Assembly: GCA_013420905.1 (NCBI GenBank)
Contig: JAAXNY010000013.1
Location: forward strand, 2,498,854 to 2,562,853
Reading direction: 5' to 3'
Length of the DNA stretch: 64,000 bases
Origin: Collybia mongolica
Lineage: Eukaryota > Basidiomycota > Agaricomycetes > Agaricales > Clitocybaceae
The translations under genes were made by a program, and so were the position numbers. This document shows positions 23,308 through 34,346 of this stretch, piece by piece. A model generated the notes under the pieces. The model was not told where the DNA came from. It saw only the letters and a program-made list of their open reading frames with translations, and did not search any database. Each line of letters starts with the position of its first letter. Within the stretch, counting starts at the first letter, position 1.

Positions 23308-25487
23308 ATGACTGGTCATACACTCACCATCGACGACTGCAGCCCGCTTATCGACTATCGGCCCGAGGCTGCTTGGTTTCAACAAGGTGGCGACGCCGAT
23401 ACGGAGGACCCACAGTATGTTGCCTACGGCTCTAATTGAGCTTACGAACTGAGAGTTTCTAGATATTATGGCGGATCTTTCACCTATACGCAGACATTGG
23501 GTGCCACTGCTTCCTTTTCGTTCAACGGGACATCGGTGATGGTTTATGGCGCAAAAGGGGTGAATTACGGAAACTACTCTGTGAACATCGATGGTACGAC
23601 CCACGACGGAGACGCGTTCATATACTCTTGGGGCGAACCCGAAGCACCGCTCGTCAATGTAACGTCGTTGCGACAGAGTCTCCATGTCGTAACGCTGTTT
23701 AATACTGGAAATAGCCGGCTGGACATTGATAATGTGCGTATAAGTCACCGAGGAACCGAGCACGACTGATTCATTAGCAGATCGTCTGGACTTCCGATAT
23801 CGGATCTCCGAGTGATGGCGAATACCTTAGTAGCGAAAATCTTGTTGGTGATATTTCCGATGCGTTTGAGTATCATCCGGAGGAGGCTTGGTGGTCCCAA
23901 TCAAATCTCAGTGACTTCATGGGTGGTACTGGACAGTGAGTGAGAATAATCATACACTATTATCCCAGTTAAGTCCGACCTTCTTCCAGTACAACGACAA
24001 CCCCAAAGGCATCCGTCACCTACACTTTCTCAGTCAGTACCATTGATATGTCCAAAAATTCATGTTCACATTGTTTTTTGAACACAGGGTGATTACTATT
24101 TGCTAAATTACAAATTGACACTCATGTTCAGGTCGCAGGCGATGTCGTCTCACTTTACGGGACTACTGGACCACATAACTCGCCTTATACCGTTCAGCTC
24201 GACGACTGGCCGAACAAAACACTTCAAGCAAACAAAATGCTATATAAATCCCAGTCCCTCCTTTTTCATGCAGATAACCTTGGACAGGGAAACCATACTC
24301 TTACTCTGACAAACGAAGCGGACTCGAAGCTTCAAATCGACTACGCCAAGCTCCATCGATTTACGCTATCCCCTTCCTTGTTCGTAGACATTTTCTCGAT
24401 TCAGGTTCGAGGTTATATTCCCGTTCTTCCCGTTCTCAAACAGGTCTCAATTTCCAATGCCTGGTCCGACGGGGGATGTTACAAACCAAGAGAAAGGGTA
24501 AGCTAGTTATGGCGATGCTTCGATCGATTTCATTTTATACATGAGACGTTGAATCGCTTCACTTAGGCTGGATGGTGCACAAATTGCCGCGGTAACAATT
24601 GGCGGTGTTGTTATCTTGATGCTCATCGCTTCCCTCTGTGTGAGTTTCACACTGCCCGTATGTATAACGGATATCCCTCAACTGACCTTTTTACGGAAGC
24701 TTATCGCAAGGCGGAACAGAACCCTTTGGAACCGCTTACAGAGGGGTTACATGGTTCAATCCCAGTTTGACTACAGTACGCCCTCCGTAGATTCTGGGTA
24801 CCATGTAGCTACGAGCAGTAAATCCTCTCGGAATGGGAGCGATTTCATGGCACACGCATCTCAACAAGAGCTCGGATATTCTCGCAACATGTCAGAGATG
24901 CCGGCGTCCCGACCACCAGCTATCCGTCCTCTTTCATTGGTGTCTCGCCTGTCCTCCTCTGCTTCGACCCTTGTCGCTGAAGACGGCTCGAATGCTGGAT
25001 CTCGTAGACCCCATCGAACCAAAGTAGGTGTATCAACATGAAGTCTCAAGCAAAACTCATATGCACGCAGCGGACCCTCTACCGGGTGGTGGAAACCCCG
25101 AGAAATACGGTTCGGAGACCATTGAGCCCAGAGGAAAATGAGCCGATTCACCTCCCTAATCCGTTCGTCGGTCGCCAACACATGGTCGAGCCATCAGCAA
25201 GTGATTCAGACCTTGATATTAGGGTGGTAGGCCCGGAAGGCCTCAGTGTAGACGGGAGTCCTGTGATGCCTTCACGGAGCCTCGCAGCTCGAGGGAGATC
25301 ATCGCCAGGACCGGCTAACTGGGATGGTGTGCAGGTGGATATACCCATGCAGAGGGAACGCTCTCTTTCTCCTGTTCCAGTGCTGTCAATCGCGGCTGGG
25401 GAGACGCGGAGGCTCATAGATCCAGGACAATACACCTCACCCTCCGCTTCCGTAGAGCATCTATCGCTTGCAGGAAGGACGCCTTGA
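23308..25487 (+). CDS. Single-pass membrane protein with repeated galactose-binding-like ectodomains
   Basis: Nine exons give 566 residues: 23308-23414, 23463-23733, 23781-23935, 23990-24032, 24132-24349, 24405-24497, 24567-24639, 24700-25023, 25071-25487. Two related beta-rich units occur in tandem. The first contains GATASFSFNGTSVMVYGAKG...YSVNIDG, the second ASVTYTFSVAGDVVSLYGTTG...YTVQLDDW. Each ends with a SLHVVTLFN or GNHTLTLTN strand and LDIDN or LQIDYAK. A membrane helix (AQIAAVTIGGVVILMLIASLC) follows, then a basic stop-transfer segment ARRNRTLWNRLQRGYMVQSQFDY and a 230-residue disordered cytosolic tail. This architecture is common in Agaricomycetes and is of unknown function; a surface sensor role is a guess. 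No signal peptide is seen at the N-terminus. The intron 24350-24404 must start with GC rather than GT to keep the frame. Confidence 0.8.
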
Positions 25488-26683
25488 CATAGTCATGATG
25501 TACGGGCAAGCGGGAACTACTCCCTGTTTAGGACGAGACGGTATATATAGGACATTATTCGGCATTATGTTTTTTTGTTCTGGTTTCTTTCAATTTCTGG
25601 GGCAAGCCACAACATATGATTAGACTTCCAAGCATATTGAATAATATACCTGCTGCGGTTCTTGTGACATCCCATATTATGGCCTATGAAATAATAGGGA
25701 AGTGAAACGTTTATTGTCCATCAGTTCGACAGATACTCGTACGCAAGATGTGCGTTAAACCAATTGCATCGAAGCCTCCATCAAAAGACTAAGGACCCAG
25801 CGTGCCCGGAGGGGAGGGGAAAGGAAAGATAAGCTCCCCAACGGAAGTTTGCTGCATGTACCTGTCTGGTCTCTGATAATTACTTAAGTTGTGATATCGC
25901 TCAACATGGCCCAAATGTAAATGTAGATACGCCACCAATCCTGGGCATGCACAACCCCGATGGTAGAGACATTTTCTGTTGCTTTGGGATATATGTGGTG
26001 CCCAAAATGTAGATTAAGTTATCAAGGTTAAAGCGCAGGGGGAAAAGTAGTTGGTGAACACGAACCGGTCTGAAGTATGCTCTCCCCACATCGTAACCTC
26101 TACATTGTCCATTGTCACCCAAAGCCCACCTATCTCTCTCTTTCGAATGGGCTCAAGATCTACAGGACCCTAGAAACGAGTCTAGAGGTGATTCGTGATG
26201 GTTAGGAAAGGCGGGGCAGGCAAAATGATGCCAGTCCTCTGGTCATCACTTGGATATGCATAATCTCAACACGCCACCAAACCAGGCGTATAGCCAGCTT
26301 GTGTCGTGAAACATTCTTGTCGTCGGCACAATGCCGATGTGTGTAGAGTATAATTAGTTCCGGTTGGACGTCGTCATTGCGGCTTGAGGAGGAGGAGAGA
26401 TTAATATCAATAGCGTAACGCCACAGGGACAAGCCGGCTCCAGTACCGCACACTACGAACTATACTTTATAGTGAATGTTTCCAAGTAAACCGTTCTTCA
26501 AGAATATCTGCCACTATCATCTTGTCTGGACCTCCCTTCGGAAAAGTGCTCTTATCATCTGAGTTAAAAAAATACTCTGGTTTCTGAGAACGGTATATAT
26601 TGGACCAATAACGCACCTTTCCTACCGCAGCTAATTCCTAGCTCCGCGATATCTCAACCTACTAAATAAGTTGCAAACCGCCA
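25488..26683. other. Intergenic stretch, no gene recognised
   Basis: Short frames of up to 83 codons on the minus strand have no recognisable content. TATATATTGG near 26593 lies about 90 bp before the next start and may be its TATA element. Confidence 0.4.
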
Positions 26684-26968
26684 ATGAAGTTCCATCTCGT
26701 CACTCTCGTCGCTCTCATATGCGCTTCGTCGGCGTACGCGCTCGACATTCCTTGGCCTGCTGCTCCGGATCCCCGGGATCGGCGTGTACCCAGGGCGCAT
26801 GCCAGAGACAACCATGCCTCTTTCCGAGCTCGAGTCCAGCACCTGAAGGATGGGCGTGAGTTTCGCAACTTCCGTGATGCGACTTCAACTAAACCTTACT
26901 ATGTATACGTAGCTGCAGGACACCTGGAATTTTCTGATTCGGGAGAGGCAGTTGCATGTATGATATAG
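26684..26968 (+). CDS. Small secreted protein
   Basis: The frame of 94 residues starts with a textbook signal peptide, MKFHLVTLVALICASSAYA, with likely cleavage after AYA. The mature part is rich in arginine, proline and histidine (DIPWPAAPDPRDRRVPRAHARDNH). A possible intron with GTGAGT donor (26855) and GCTGCAG acceptor (ending 26917) is exactly 63 nt. Splicing it would therefore keep the frame and yield a shorter protein of 73 residues; retention gives 94. No family is recognised and the mature part has only one cysteine, unlike typical cysteine-rich effectors. Confidence 0.6.
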   Translation: MKFHLVTLVALICASSAYALDIPWPAAPDPRDRRVPRAHARDNHASFRARVQHLKDGREFRNFRDATSTKPYYVYVAAGHLEFSDSGEAVACMI

Positions 26969-27457
26969 GTACACCGTACCATTTAGCGTCACTTGAAGGG
27001 TTGTTTAGGTCGTCTACGCCTGAAACTGCTGCGATTTGTGTATTTCGTCAATTTCATTCATGCCTTGGCGAGCGAAGCATCTGAGAATGTCGCATCGAGA
27101 GGTGTTCTTCAACAAAGCAGAAATTCCACCCAAGTAGTTGTAAAACATGAATTACGTTGCATCAGGGGGATCAACGAAATAGATCGTACCCTGTGTATAC
27201 ATAGCATTCTGTATCAGAATAACCCCTCAATAGTTGTCGGGGATGCCGTCCACTGGGCCGCTGAACTTGGGTAGGGTGGGCTGGTTTGATCACGTGGATC
27301 GGAGGGCAACATCTCCGTCTTTTAAATAATCCCATCATTTATGTGCCACCGAATCGGAGAACGTGATGCCCGGATCGAGTACTTAGCCCCTGTGCGATTG
27401 CGGCTATGCTTCATCGATAACGTCCCAGCTCACCTACCTACCACTACCTACATCGTC
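26969..27457. other. Intergenic, promoter of the next gene
   Basis: No recognisable coding content. TTTTAAATAATCCC at about 27320 and CACCTACCTACCACTACC at about 27431 precede the next ATG and are probably promoter and leader sequence. Confidence 0.35.
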
Positions 27458-27893
27458 ATGGATTTCTTGAAGAATCTCGGGAACGATAACAATACCCAGG
27501 AGAGGAAAGACCAGGAGGGCGGGGGCGGGGGCGGTGGAGGGATCATGGGCAAGCTAAACAGCGCACTCGGTGGCGGGGAATCTGGGGAGAAGAAAGAGGG
27601 TGAGCGTTTAACGCGCGATATCGGATCGAGGGTCTGAAACTGATGGATTGTTTGGAATTTATGTAGATGCTCTCGACAAAGGTGTGTACCCATGTGTAGT
27701 TTGGGCATCATATGTATCCAAGTACTGATAATGATGTTTAGCTGTCGATTTCTTACAGGAGCACGTATTGAAAGCCGGACCGCAGACGAACGAATCTGCG
27801 GTTGAACAGGCTAAAGACGAACATATATCTGATGCGATACGAAGTGGTTTCAAGTCGGTCACTGGGAAGGAATTCCCTGTTTCTGATAAGTGA
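27458..27893 (+). CDS. Small glycine-rich stress-type protein
   Basis: Three exons (27458-27599, 27667-27681, 27742-27893) give 102 residues. MDFLKNLGNDNN is followed by a run of eight glycines, then IMGKLNSALGGGESGEKKE. After a 15-nt exon comes DALDKAVDFLQEHVLKAG, ending SDAIRSGFKSVTGKEFPVSDK. This layout is the same as a small soluble protein found throughout filamentous fungi and often described as stress-responsive; the biochemical role is unknown. It is hydrophilic and lacks a signal peptide, so it is probably cytosolic. The microexon is supported because it alone links GEKKE to the conserved DALDKAVDF block in frame. Confidence 0.8.
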
Positions 27894-28755
27894 TTGACAA
27901 CGGGAAGACGAAGAATGATGGATCCTTGGAGTGAGGTCGAGAATGTAATAAATCTGAAATATGTATTAAACAATGTCGATCATTGAACAGCCCTGTGTCG
28001 ACGAAGACGCAACGAAAACTCACAACGTTGCTCTTGTTTTCGCAGTCTTGGAGGGTTTCACAAGAACAAACACGTTGAGAAACCTATGGCTTATAACCAC
28101 ACTCGACCCGTGTAGAATACACAAGTCGTTTACGATTGCTCTCAAAAGAGGATAATTCGAGACGAGATTGAGATAAAATTGGAGGTGCAACAAGTCCGCG
28201 ACAACCAACTTTCCGGTCCGGTTAGCATTGTGTCACACGGTCACGTTCGTGACACTCCGCTCATGTCCCTCTTGTCCAAATTACAGCAGGCTGTCAGCAA
28301 TTTATTCGATATATGCGCTCTAACAAGCATACAGCATCAGTTACGTATCATGTTCGACAATAAGATATAACAAGGGGTGTTGATAAGGGGGTTGGTTGCA
28401 TGACGGGGGCCAGAAATACAAATATGGAAATATGAATAGATCGTCGAGAGCGTAAGCGTGGGGGGCAGAGCGGATGAGCAGAACGAGACGAAACGTAAAG
28501 CGGGGGAACGGGGTAGCTAGATATGAATAACGAACGGGATAATACTTCCGGCCCGACCTGTGTCGGGTGGGAGTGCAACAACGGCCCATGAGGATGAGGA
28601 AGGAAATCTAAGACGACCAGCCATGGTACAAGTCCAGAGTTTACAGATACCTGCATGCAAACGTCAGTATCTCGATCATGTACTAGAGAACCAAGAATGC
28701 AATACTGACCGATAACATAAAGAAAAAGAAAAAAACACACCACAAAACACACACC
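27894..28755. other. Intergenic, convergent 3' region
   Basis: Lies between the 3' end of the small glycine-rich gene and the 3' end of the minus-strand DUF6699 gene. Short frames of 60-134 codons on either strand are without recognisable content and probably reflect 3' untranslated DNA. Confidence 0.4.
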
Positions 28756-30293
28756 CTACACCCGATCCACCTTCCTCGTCTTGATCTCCCACATCCCATT
28801 CCGGCCCTTCACAAGCCCCTCAAAGATGACCTTCCCCCTCAACCAATCGATCCTCTTCACGCCCTGCCCAATCTCCACCTGGTCCCCGCCGCAGCGCTCC
28901 GTCCACGCATCCGTGATCGCCGCGCGCATCTTGTCGTCCACCTCCTCATTGTACCAGTGCCGCCCCGAGATCTGCAGGTCCAGCTGCTGCCACATCTGGC
29001 CCAGCACGTCGAACAGCGTCACCCCGTTCGGGTGCGTCTGGTCAATGTCGATGTACCACGGCAGGCGCGCGTGGTACAGCCGCAGCGCCTGCGCGGACGG
29101 CTGCGTCACGAGCTGTGCGAGGTCGAGCGAGTTCGGCTCGCGCGCGAGCGGGGGGAAGTCGAGCGTGGACGCCGGGGAGAGGGGGTTCGTGCGGAGATCG
29201 AGGTAGATGGAGCGCATGTGGGGGTTGAACGCGAGGTGGGGGTGGAGCGTGCGCTTGACCGGGTCGTGCCACTCTGCAATGCAACGGGCGTAAGCGAGCT
29301 GCTGTCTGTCAGAAGCGGAGGGGGAAAGACGGGCGCGCACCTGTGACATCTGACCGGTGTTTCCCTACGCGGGGCATGTACGACGCCAGCCCCGGCCGCG
29401 CGTCGTAGTCCGGCCGCCAGTCCCGCGGGCGCCTTGCGAGGTTGCGCAGGTTGTATTCCTCCTGGTGCTGGTACGTCGCCCCGCCCCCGCCGAACGACAG
29501 CGATCGCTGGAGGGGGTAGCCGGGCGCATCGTGTGATTTCGACCGGGTGAGGCCGAGGCTGAGGTTGCCGAACGGCTGGTGCCCATCGTGCGTGGCCTTG
29601 CGCTTGCTCCCCTTTTTCCCGCTCCCGCCCCCGCCCCCATCCCCAAAGCCACCACCAAAGCCACCGCCAAACCCTACGAAACCCCCACCTCCGCCCCCGC
29701 CGTTTCCTCCCCCAAAGTACGGGCTAGCGGTGATGGGCTGCCCGATGGACGAGTCTTGCATAGCCGGCGGGTAATAGCCCTGCGGCTGCTGCGGCTGTAC
29801 CCACGGTGAAGCCCCGGCGTATGCGTTGGCGCTGGCGGGTGTAGGTGGGCCCCAGGACCCCCCAGGCGTCGTCGCACCCCAAGAGCCCGCCGGCGTGTGT
29901 GCGCCGCCGTAGCCCGACATCGGCGTGAACGGTGGGTACTGTTGCTGGCCGTACGTCCAGCTCTGCGCGCTGGTGGGCGGTGCTAGCTGCTGCTGATGCT
30001 GGTGCTGGGCCCATTCTGGGGCGTCTACGGCCCAGTTGGGCGGTGGAGCGGGCCACGCTGCGGTACTGGAACAGAATAGACGGAAGCAAATTAGCATATT
30101 TCTGTGTGAGCGCGGCAGTGATCGATCGGGCGCTTCACCTTGCTTGGGTCGCTCCTGGAAAAGGGTTGTACGATGGCTGGCCTCCTTGTGTCGCTCCTGG
30201 TGGTGGAGGGATGAAAGGCTCGTTGAGAAAGGCACTAGGCTCCAAGGCTGGTGGCATCCCATCCGCATCGTAGCGGTCGTTCCATCCCGACAT
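28756..30293 (-). CDS. DUF6699 domain protein with long Q/P/G-rich N-terminus
   Basis: Three minus-strand exons (30293-30139, 30065-29341, 29273-28756) give 465 residues. The first 300 residues are low-complexity: proline, glutamine and glycine rich, with a run of glycine and phenylalanine around FGGGFGGGFGDGGGGG. The C-terminal 170 residues contain EWHDPVKRTLHPHLAFNP, LPWYIDIDQTHPNGVTLFDVL, and GVKRIDWLRGKVIFEGLVKGR. These are the conserved blocks of the basidiomycete-expanded DUF6699 domain, whose function is unknown. A second, shorter member lies at 43443-44221. The coding strand of the third exon is unusually GC-rich compared with neighbours. The start codon was moved upstream to 30293 because the spliced frame begins MSGWNDRYDADGMPP, a normal leader. 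Confidence 0.88.
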
Positions 30294-31400
30294 CGTGTTT
30301 GATCGCAAGGGGCACGAGGTGAGGTTTTTCCAATGTTTTTTTCAAGGCCGTATAACGCAGCTGAAATTGGCGCAAAAACCTGCGTGATGGATGTCGATGA
30401 GAATGGGCGTTAAGAGAGCGAAAAGGCCGTGCGCGTGAATGGGCTGTCGTCTCAGTGCTTGAGCCCAAAAGCGGTGCAATCTTTTTGTCAGGCATTATGA
30501 TTAGTCAGCAGAACCCCTGATCTGTTCCTGTCGCCTCGGATGTTGATCTTCCGGTGATCTTTTTAAATATTTCCTATATAGTATCTGTGTTGCAGTTTTA
30601 CCTCACATCAAGCCCATGTATCCCGGCGCGTACTCTTCGTCCGCATGAACTGGAAATCAAACCTCGAGTGAAACGCCTTGATGACCTTTAACACCTTCAA
30701 CGCAAAGCCGAGCGCCGACTTGATGTTAATGTCGGCCGAACCGCGAATACCAACCAGGCGAGGTGGGACGAGTGTGTGGGAACCTGTGCAGGAAATCGGC
30801 CCATCTGCAGGGAGAGACGTGATTGGACTGCACATGGCATTGGAGCTAAAAGCTACTTGACCAAAAGCGAGGTGTTTAGGCGGCGGTGTGGTAAATCGTT
30901 GCTTTATGTGGGGATAATCGGGTAAGACCAGACTAGGTTTCCTCATCCAGTGGTGAGTCGAAGTGTTAGATCATTTGCAAATCGACACGCCCTTCCTTCG
31001 TCACTGATTAGTCCACCTGTATAGAAGACTCTAAGAATAGTGTTGGCTCGTTCCGTTTCTTTACTCCTACTCTGTCCCGTCCCTCATTTCCTTACTACTA
31101 GCTAGATCTATACATTACTGTACATGCGTTTTCTCATTTTAGTGTGCATGCATGTGTTAATTTATTTTACATATTTTCCTCTGCTTGCGGTATGGGTTGC
31201 ATTTTGGTGGGGGTTGCGCTGACATTGACATTCACTGCTGGTGTCCAGCCATTTATCTTGAGAAAATACTATATTCATAAAAATGTCTTATCATTTCCAT
31301 CACATATTTCTGCTACAAGTATAATCAATATTTCTGTTTGAAAAATACAAGATGAACTCACTGTCTATCTGATACTGTTCCATTTTAATCAATTCGCCCC
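30294..31400. other. Intergenic, left flank of transposon cluster
   Basis: Contains the promoter region of the DUF6699 gene. A 112-codon minus-strand frame at 30608-30946 has no recognisable domain and no splice partners. From about 31130 the DNA becomes AT-rich. Confidence 0.4.
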
Positions 31401-31404
31401 GGCT

Positions 31405-31470
31405 TGTGACCTGTGACACGACAAGCGGAAGGTCGAATTCGTCGCACTGCACTTGTGACCTGTGACATCG
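31405..31470 (+). repeat. Left-flank copies of TGTGACCTGTGACA-like motif
   Basis: CTTGTGACCTGTGACAC at about 31403 and ACTTGTGACCTGTGACATC at 31451 are two direct copies of one short motif. A third copy, AGTGACCTGTGACATCTGTGAC, lies at 36449 and a diverged one, GCTTGTGACCATGACA, at about 36490, all in the same orientation. Such subterminal repeats are usual binding sites for transposases. Confidence 0.55.
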
Positions 31471-31735
31471 GAAATTTTCGCTGTGAGGGCGTGGTTACAA
31501 CTGTATAGTTTTCGGCAGGAGCCGAGGGCTTGACCTGACCAAAGATGCGCCATATACAGTATATCCTCCATTTAGGGTTAATGTCCCAGTAGGACGGGAC
31601 TGTGAATTAAAGAACTAATGCCCAAAGTCGCGAAGGTTGTCGATCTGAAGTCAGCCATCATCATACAAAGAAATTATATATGAAATTGTGAATAATAGCA
31701 GATCCATTCATTCACCGGCAGCATTGCTGCTATCC

Positions 31736-32818
31736 ATGACCAACCTTCGCAACCTCGCTGCCCTTCCAAAGTCCATTGAACAAGCTCTCTTTCCTGATGA
31801 CAACATTTCTGTTTCAGAACTCATGGAATTCCAACTTCCACTCGTAGCAACATCGAAGCTAGTGGATCCTGAGGACTATTTTAGCAGTCATCCAGTAACT
31901 GAAAATGACGTCGACAAGATCCGTTCATTACCATCACCACTGCCAACAACCATCCGTCATCTCATTGAAACACTAGCACTTTGCAATACCAACACCCTGT
32001 CTGTCCAATGCCCCCATGTGAAGTTGGTTAGCAGCAGACATTATCCTCTCTGGATTGTGGAGTTTTGGTTCAAGTTGATGCACATTCAGAATATACGTCG
32101 TGAATGGGGCGAGGCACTTTCAGTGATGGAAAGTAGAAGGAATAGGTGGAAATTCAAAGTGGGAGGTTCATAGGCAGAGCTAATGGATGATGTCAGCAAT
32201 GCGTTGCAGTGCATTCCATGGTCTGGATCGGTGAAGGGCTTTCAAGTAGGAATTCCAACAAGGTTCCTCTCTACATATGCCACACATGTGTGGTTAACCA
32301 ATGAGCACAAAGATCAGATGCTGGATCTCCTACGACGGGAAATGATGGAGGATGGCATCAGCACTTCAGCGGACCTCAAGAATACACAGTATCCCATCAA
32401 GTTGAAGGATGCCTACCAGAACCACAGTCAATACACCACAGATCCCAGTTTCCAGTGGTTACGTGTCACAGGAAAGGTGTTCGCAGAAGGGACCTGATGC
32501 AAACAAGGACTAATTGTCAACATCAACAAAAATCACTGGGTTGCTGTGGTGTCCAACTTCAAAAATCGCCTGATTCTCTATGGTGACTCCCTCCAAATGA
32601 CTCCAGACAAGGCCCTAATTGTGACAATGACATGGTGGACACATCACCACACTGGGAACACCTTCAGTTTCAAGGACTTACCAATCTCGCATCAACAGGA
32701 TGGCTACTCATGCAGGTTGTTGGCATGGAACACCTTGGTTGTCTACTTCCTTCCTGGAAAGTACTCACTGATGGACCCTGCAACCATTGATGATGAGAGA
32801 CTGAAGATCATGCTGTGA
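31736..32818 (+). pseudogene. Ulp1/SENP-like (C48) cysteine protease of a transposon
   Basis: One reading frame runs from the ATG at 31736 (MTNLRNLAALPKSIEQAL) but is broken by TAG at 32171-32173 and TGA at 32495-32497 before ending at 32818. The catalytic order of Ulp1 proteases is intact: KNHWVAVVSN supplies histidine (32534-32536), LYGDSL supplies aspartate (32585-32587), and the block HQQDGYSCRLLAWNTL supplies the glutamine and the cysteine (32711-32713). Upstream residues WVEFW... and RREWGEAL resemble the leader region of transposon-borne Ulp1 proteins. Ulp1 proteases cleave SUMO conjugates in host cells; in transposons their role is unclear. The stops are of the CAG-to-TAG and CGA-to-TGA type. 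Confidence 0.75.
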
Positions 32819-33685
32819 GTCATCTGGAGACATCAGGACCAAGTGAGTTTGTCATCAATGATGTGAGCATGACTTATCTGATATCATGGGTGCAACAGAG
32901 TCTCCTATTTGGGGCAACAAGCAGGGGGTTTCAGTTTACATTTGGAGACAACAAAGGGACAGTCAGCAACAAGACTCCAGGTGGTGAACATGCTAACCAT
33001 ACAAGCACCTCCTTGCCATTGACACCTCCCAGATTGCCATCATTGTCCTCAAGAGACTTTCATGACTCGGATGGAAGTGAGGAATTTCAGTCCGAATTGT
33101 CAAGGCCAGATGAGCCACCATCACCATTGCCTATCCATGCATCCAAGCAACTATACAGTCACAGGGCAGTGAACTCACCACCTGTAAGTCCCAGCAAGAA
33201 AAAGTTGAAGCCCATCACCTCATCTTCCACATGTACGGCCATGGAGATGGCAACTGATGGTCAGAAGCCACGAGGCCTACTACACTTCTTTAAACCAACA
33301 ACCTGGGAGGTAGAATACAAAATGAATGTAGTGAAAAGGATTGAGAAATGGGAACAAGAAAATGCAGTGACTAGGATAGAGGAGGAGAATTTGGCGGTGC
33401 GAAAGTTGGCTCGGGAGTGGGAGAATGCAAGGTTGAGGAAGCAAAAAGAAAGGGCGCTGAGAAAGGATCAGGAAATCCACCAGGGGATCCGGAACGCCAA
33501 TGGCATGAAGTGAAAGGTAAACTCTTCCAAAGCATGCAACACATTGCTAATAATGAATTCATCCAGTTTAAAGAAGTCCAGCTTCAGGACATGCCTCCTC
33601 CATTCCAATCACAGGGGAAGTCATTGGCAGAGCTTTTGAGACCAGTGCACAAGTTGAAGAAGAAGATAAAAGATGAAACCAGGAA

Positions 33686-33693
33686 ACCACAGG
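33686..33693 (+). repeat. Target-site duplication, left copy
   Basis: ACCACAGG, identical to the copy at 34339-34346, directly flanks the MITE. Eight base pairs is the duplication length made by hAT transposases. Confidence 0.88.
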
Positions 33694-34338
33694 TAGTGAT
33701 GTTCCAGCCCAGCTTGGCCTGAGAGCCGGGGCTACAGCCTGGCTTATTAGGACAAGGGCCTGCCAGATACTCAAGCCAGGCCATTGAGGATGGCTTAGGC
33801 TTGGCTTGGTCTTGGGATGGCTCAGGCTGGGGCTTATTGCACAAAAATAATACTCTAGTCAAACTCTGTGATAACGACATCAGGAATAAAGGAACATCTA
33901 CTAAATGAAGGAGAGACTGCTTACTGCAAGGAGATCCAAGAAAGACTCCACTCACTCCCATTCCTCCTCTGACAGTTGAAGGTCATTGAGTTTCTGTTGC
34001 TTGTGTGGTCTGTCTCAGCCAAGACCAATGCCACAACAAACTAGTCAACAATCTGATGTACCATATAGTTGAAATGATATAATTTTGAAATGGCTTGGGG
34101 GAACACTACCTTCTTCAGAGAAGCAGCATGTTCAAGCATTACATACGTGGAAGACCACTGAACAGGCATGTTTTAGGCTAACCCTAAGCCGCAGCCTGAG
34201 CCTCTGGCTTGGGCTTTGCTGGAGTGCAAGCCGAGCTTTCAGCCTTCACTGAGCCATCTCAAAGCCTGGCCTGGCTTGGCCCAAAAGAGCTCGGCCCTGA
34301 TGGCTCGATGGCTTTGAGCCGGGCCTGGCACATCACTA
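33694..34338 (+). mobile_element. hAT-like MITE, 645 bp, nested in transposase relic
   Basis: The element begins TAGTGATGTTCCAGCCC and ends with the inverted complement of TAGTGATGTGCCAGGCCC, giving terminal inverted repeats of about 17 bp with two mismatches. It is bounded by a perfect 8-bp duplication, ACCACAGG. The interior has no open frame of note and its ends are full of GGCTTGG/GCCAAGCC-type repeats, typical of non-autonomous hAT elements that are mobilised by a transposase from elsewhere. Terminal TAG-N-G and 8-bp duplication are both hAT hallmarks. Confidence 0.88.
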
Positions 34339-34346
34339 ACCACAGG
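34339..34346 (+). repeat. Target-site duplication, right copy
   Basis: ACCACAGG, the right partner of 33686-33693. After it the transposase reading frame resumes. Confidence 0.88.

Noticed and set aside
28781..29346. Plus-strand frames of 141 and 129 codons opposite the DUF6699 gene
   Set aside because: Arginine-rich shadow frames caused by high GC in the coding strand; the minus-strand domain is clear.
29547..29809. Proline-rich plus-strand frames opposite the glycine-rich segment
   Set aside because: These are complements of GGN glycine codons, not genes.
30608..30946. 112-codon minus-strand frame
   Set aside because: No recognisable domain, no neighbouring exon by splice signals; kept only as a note.
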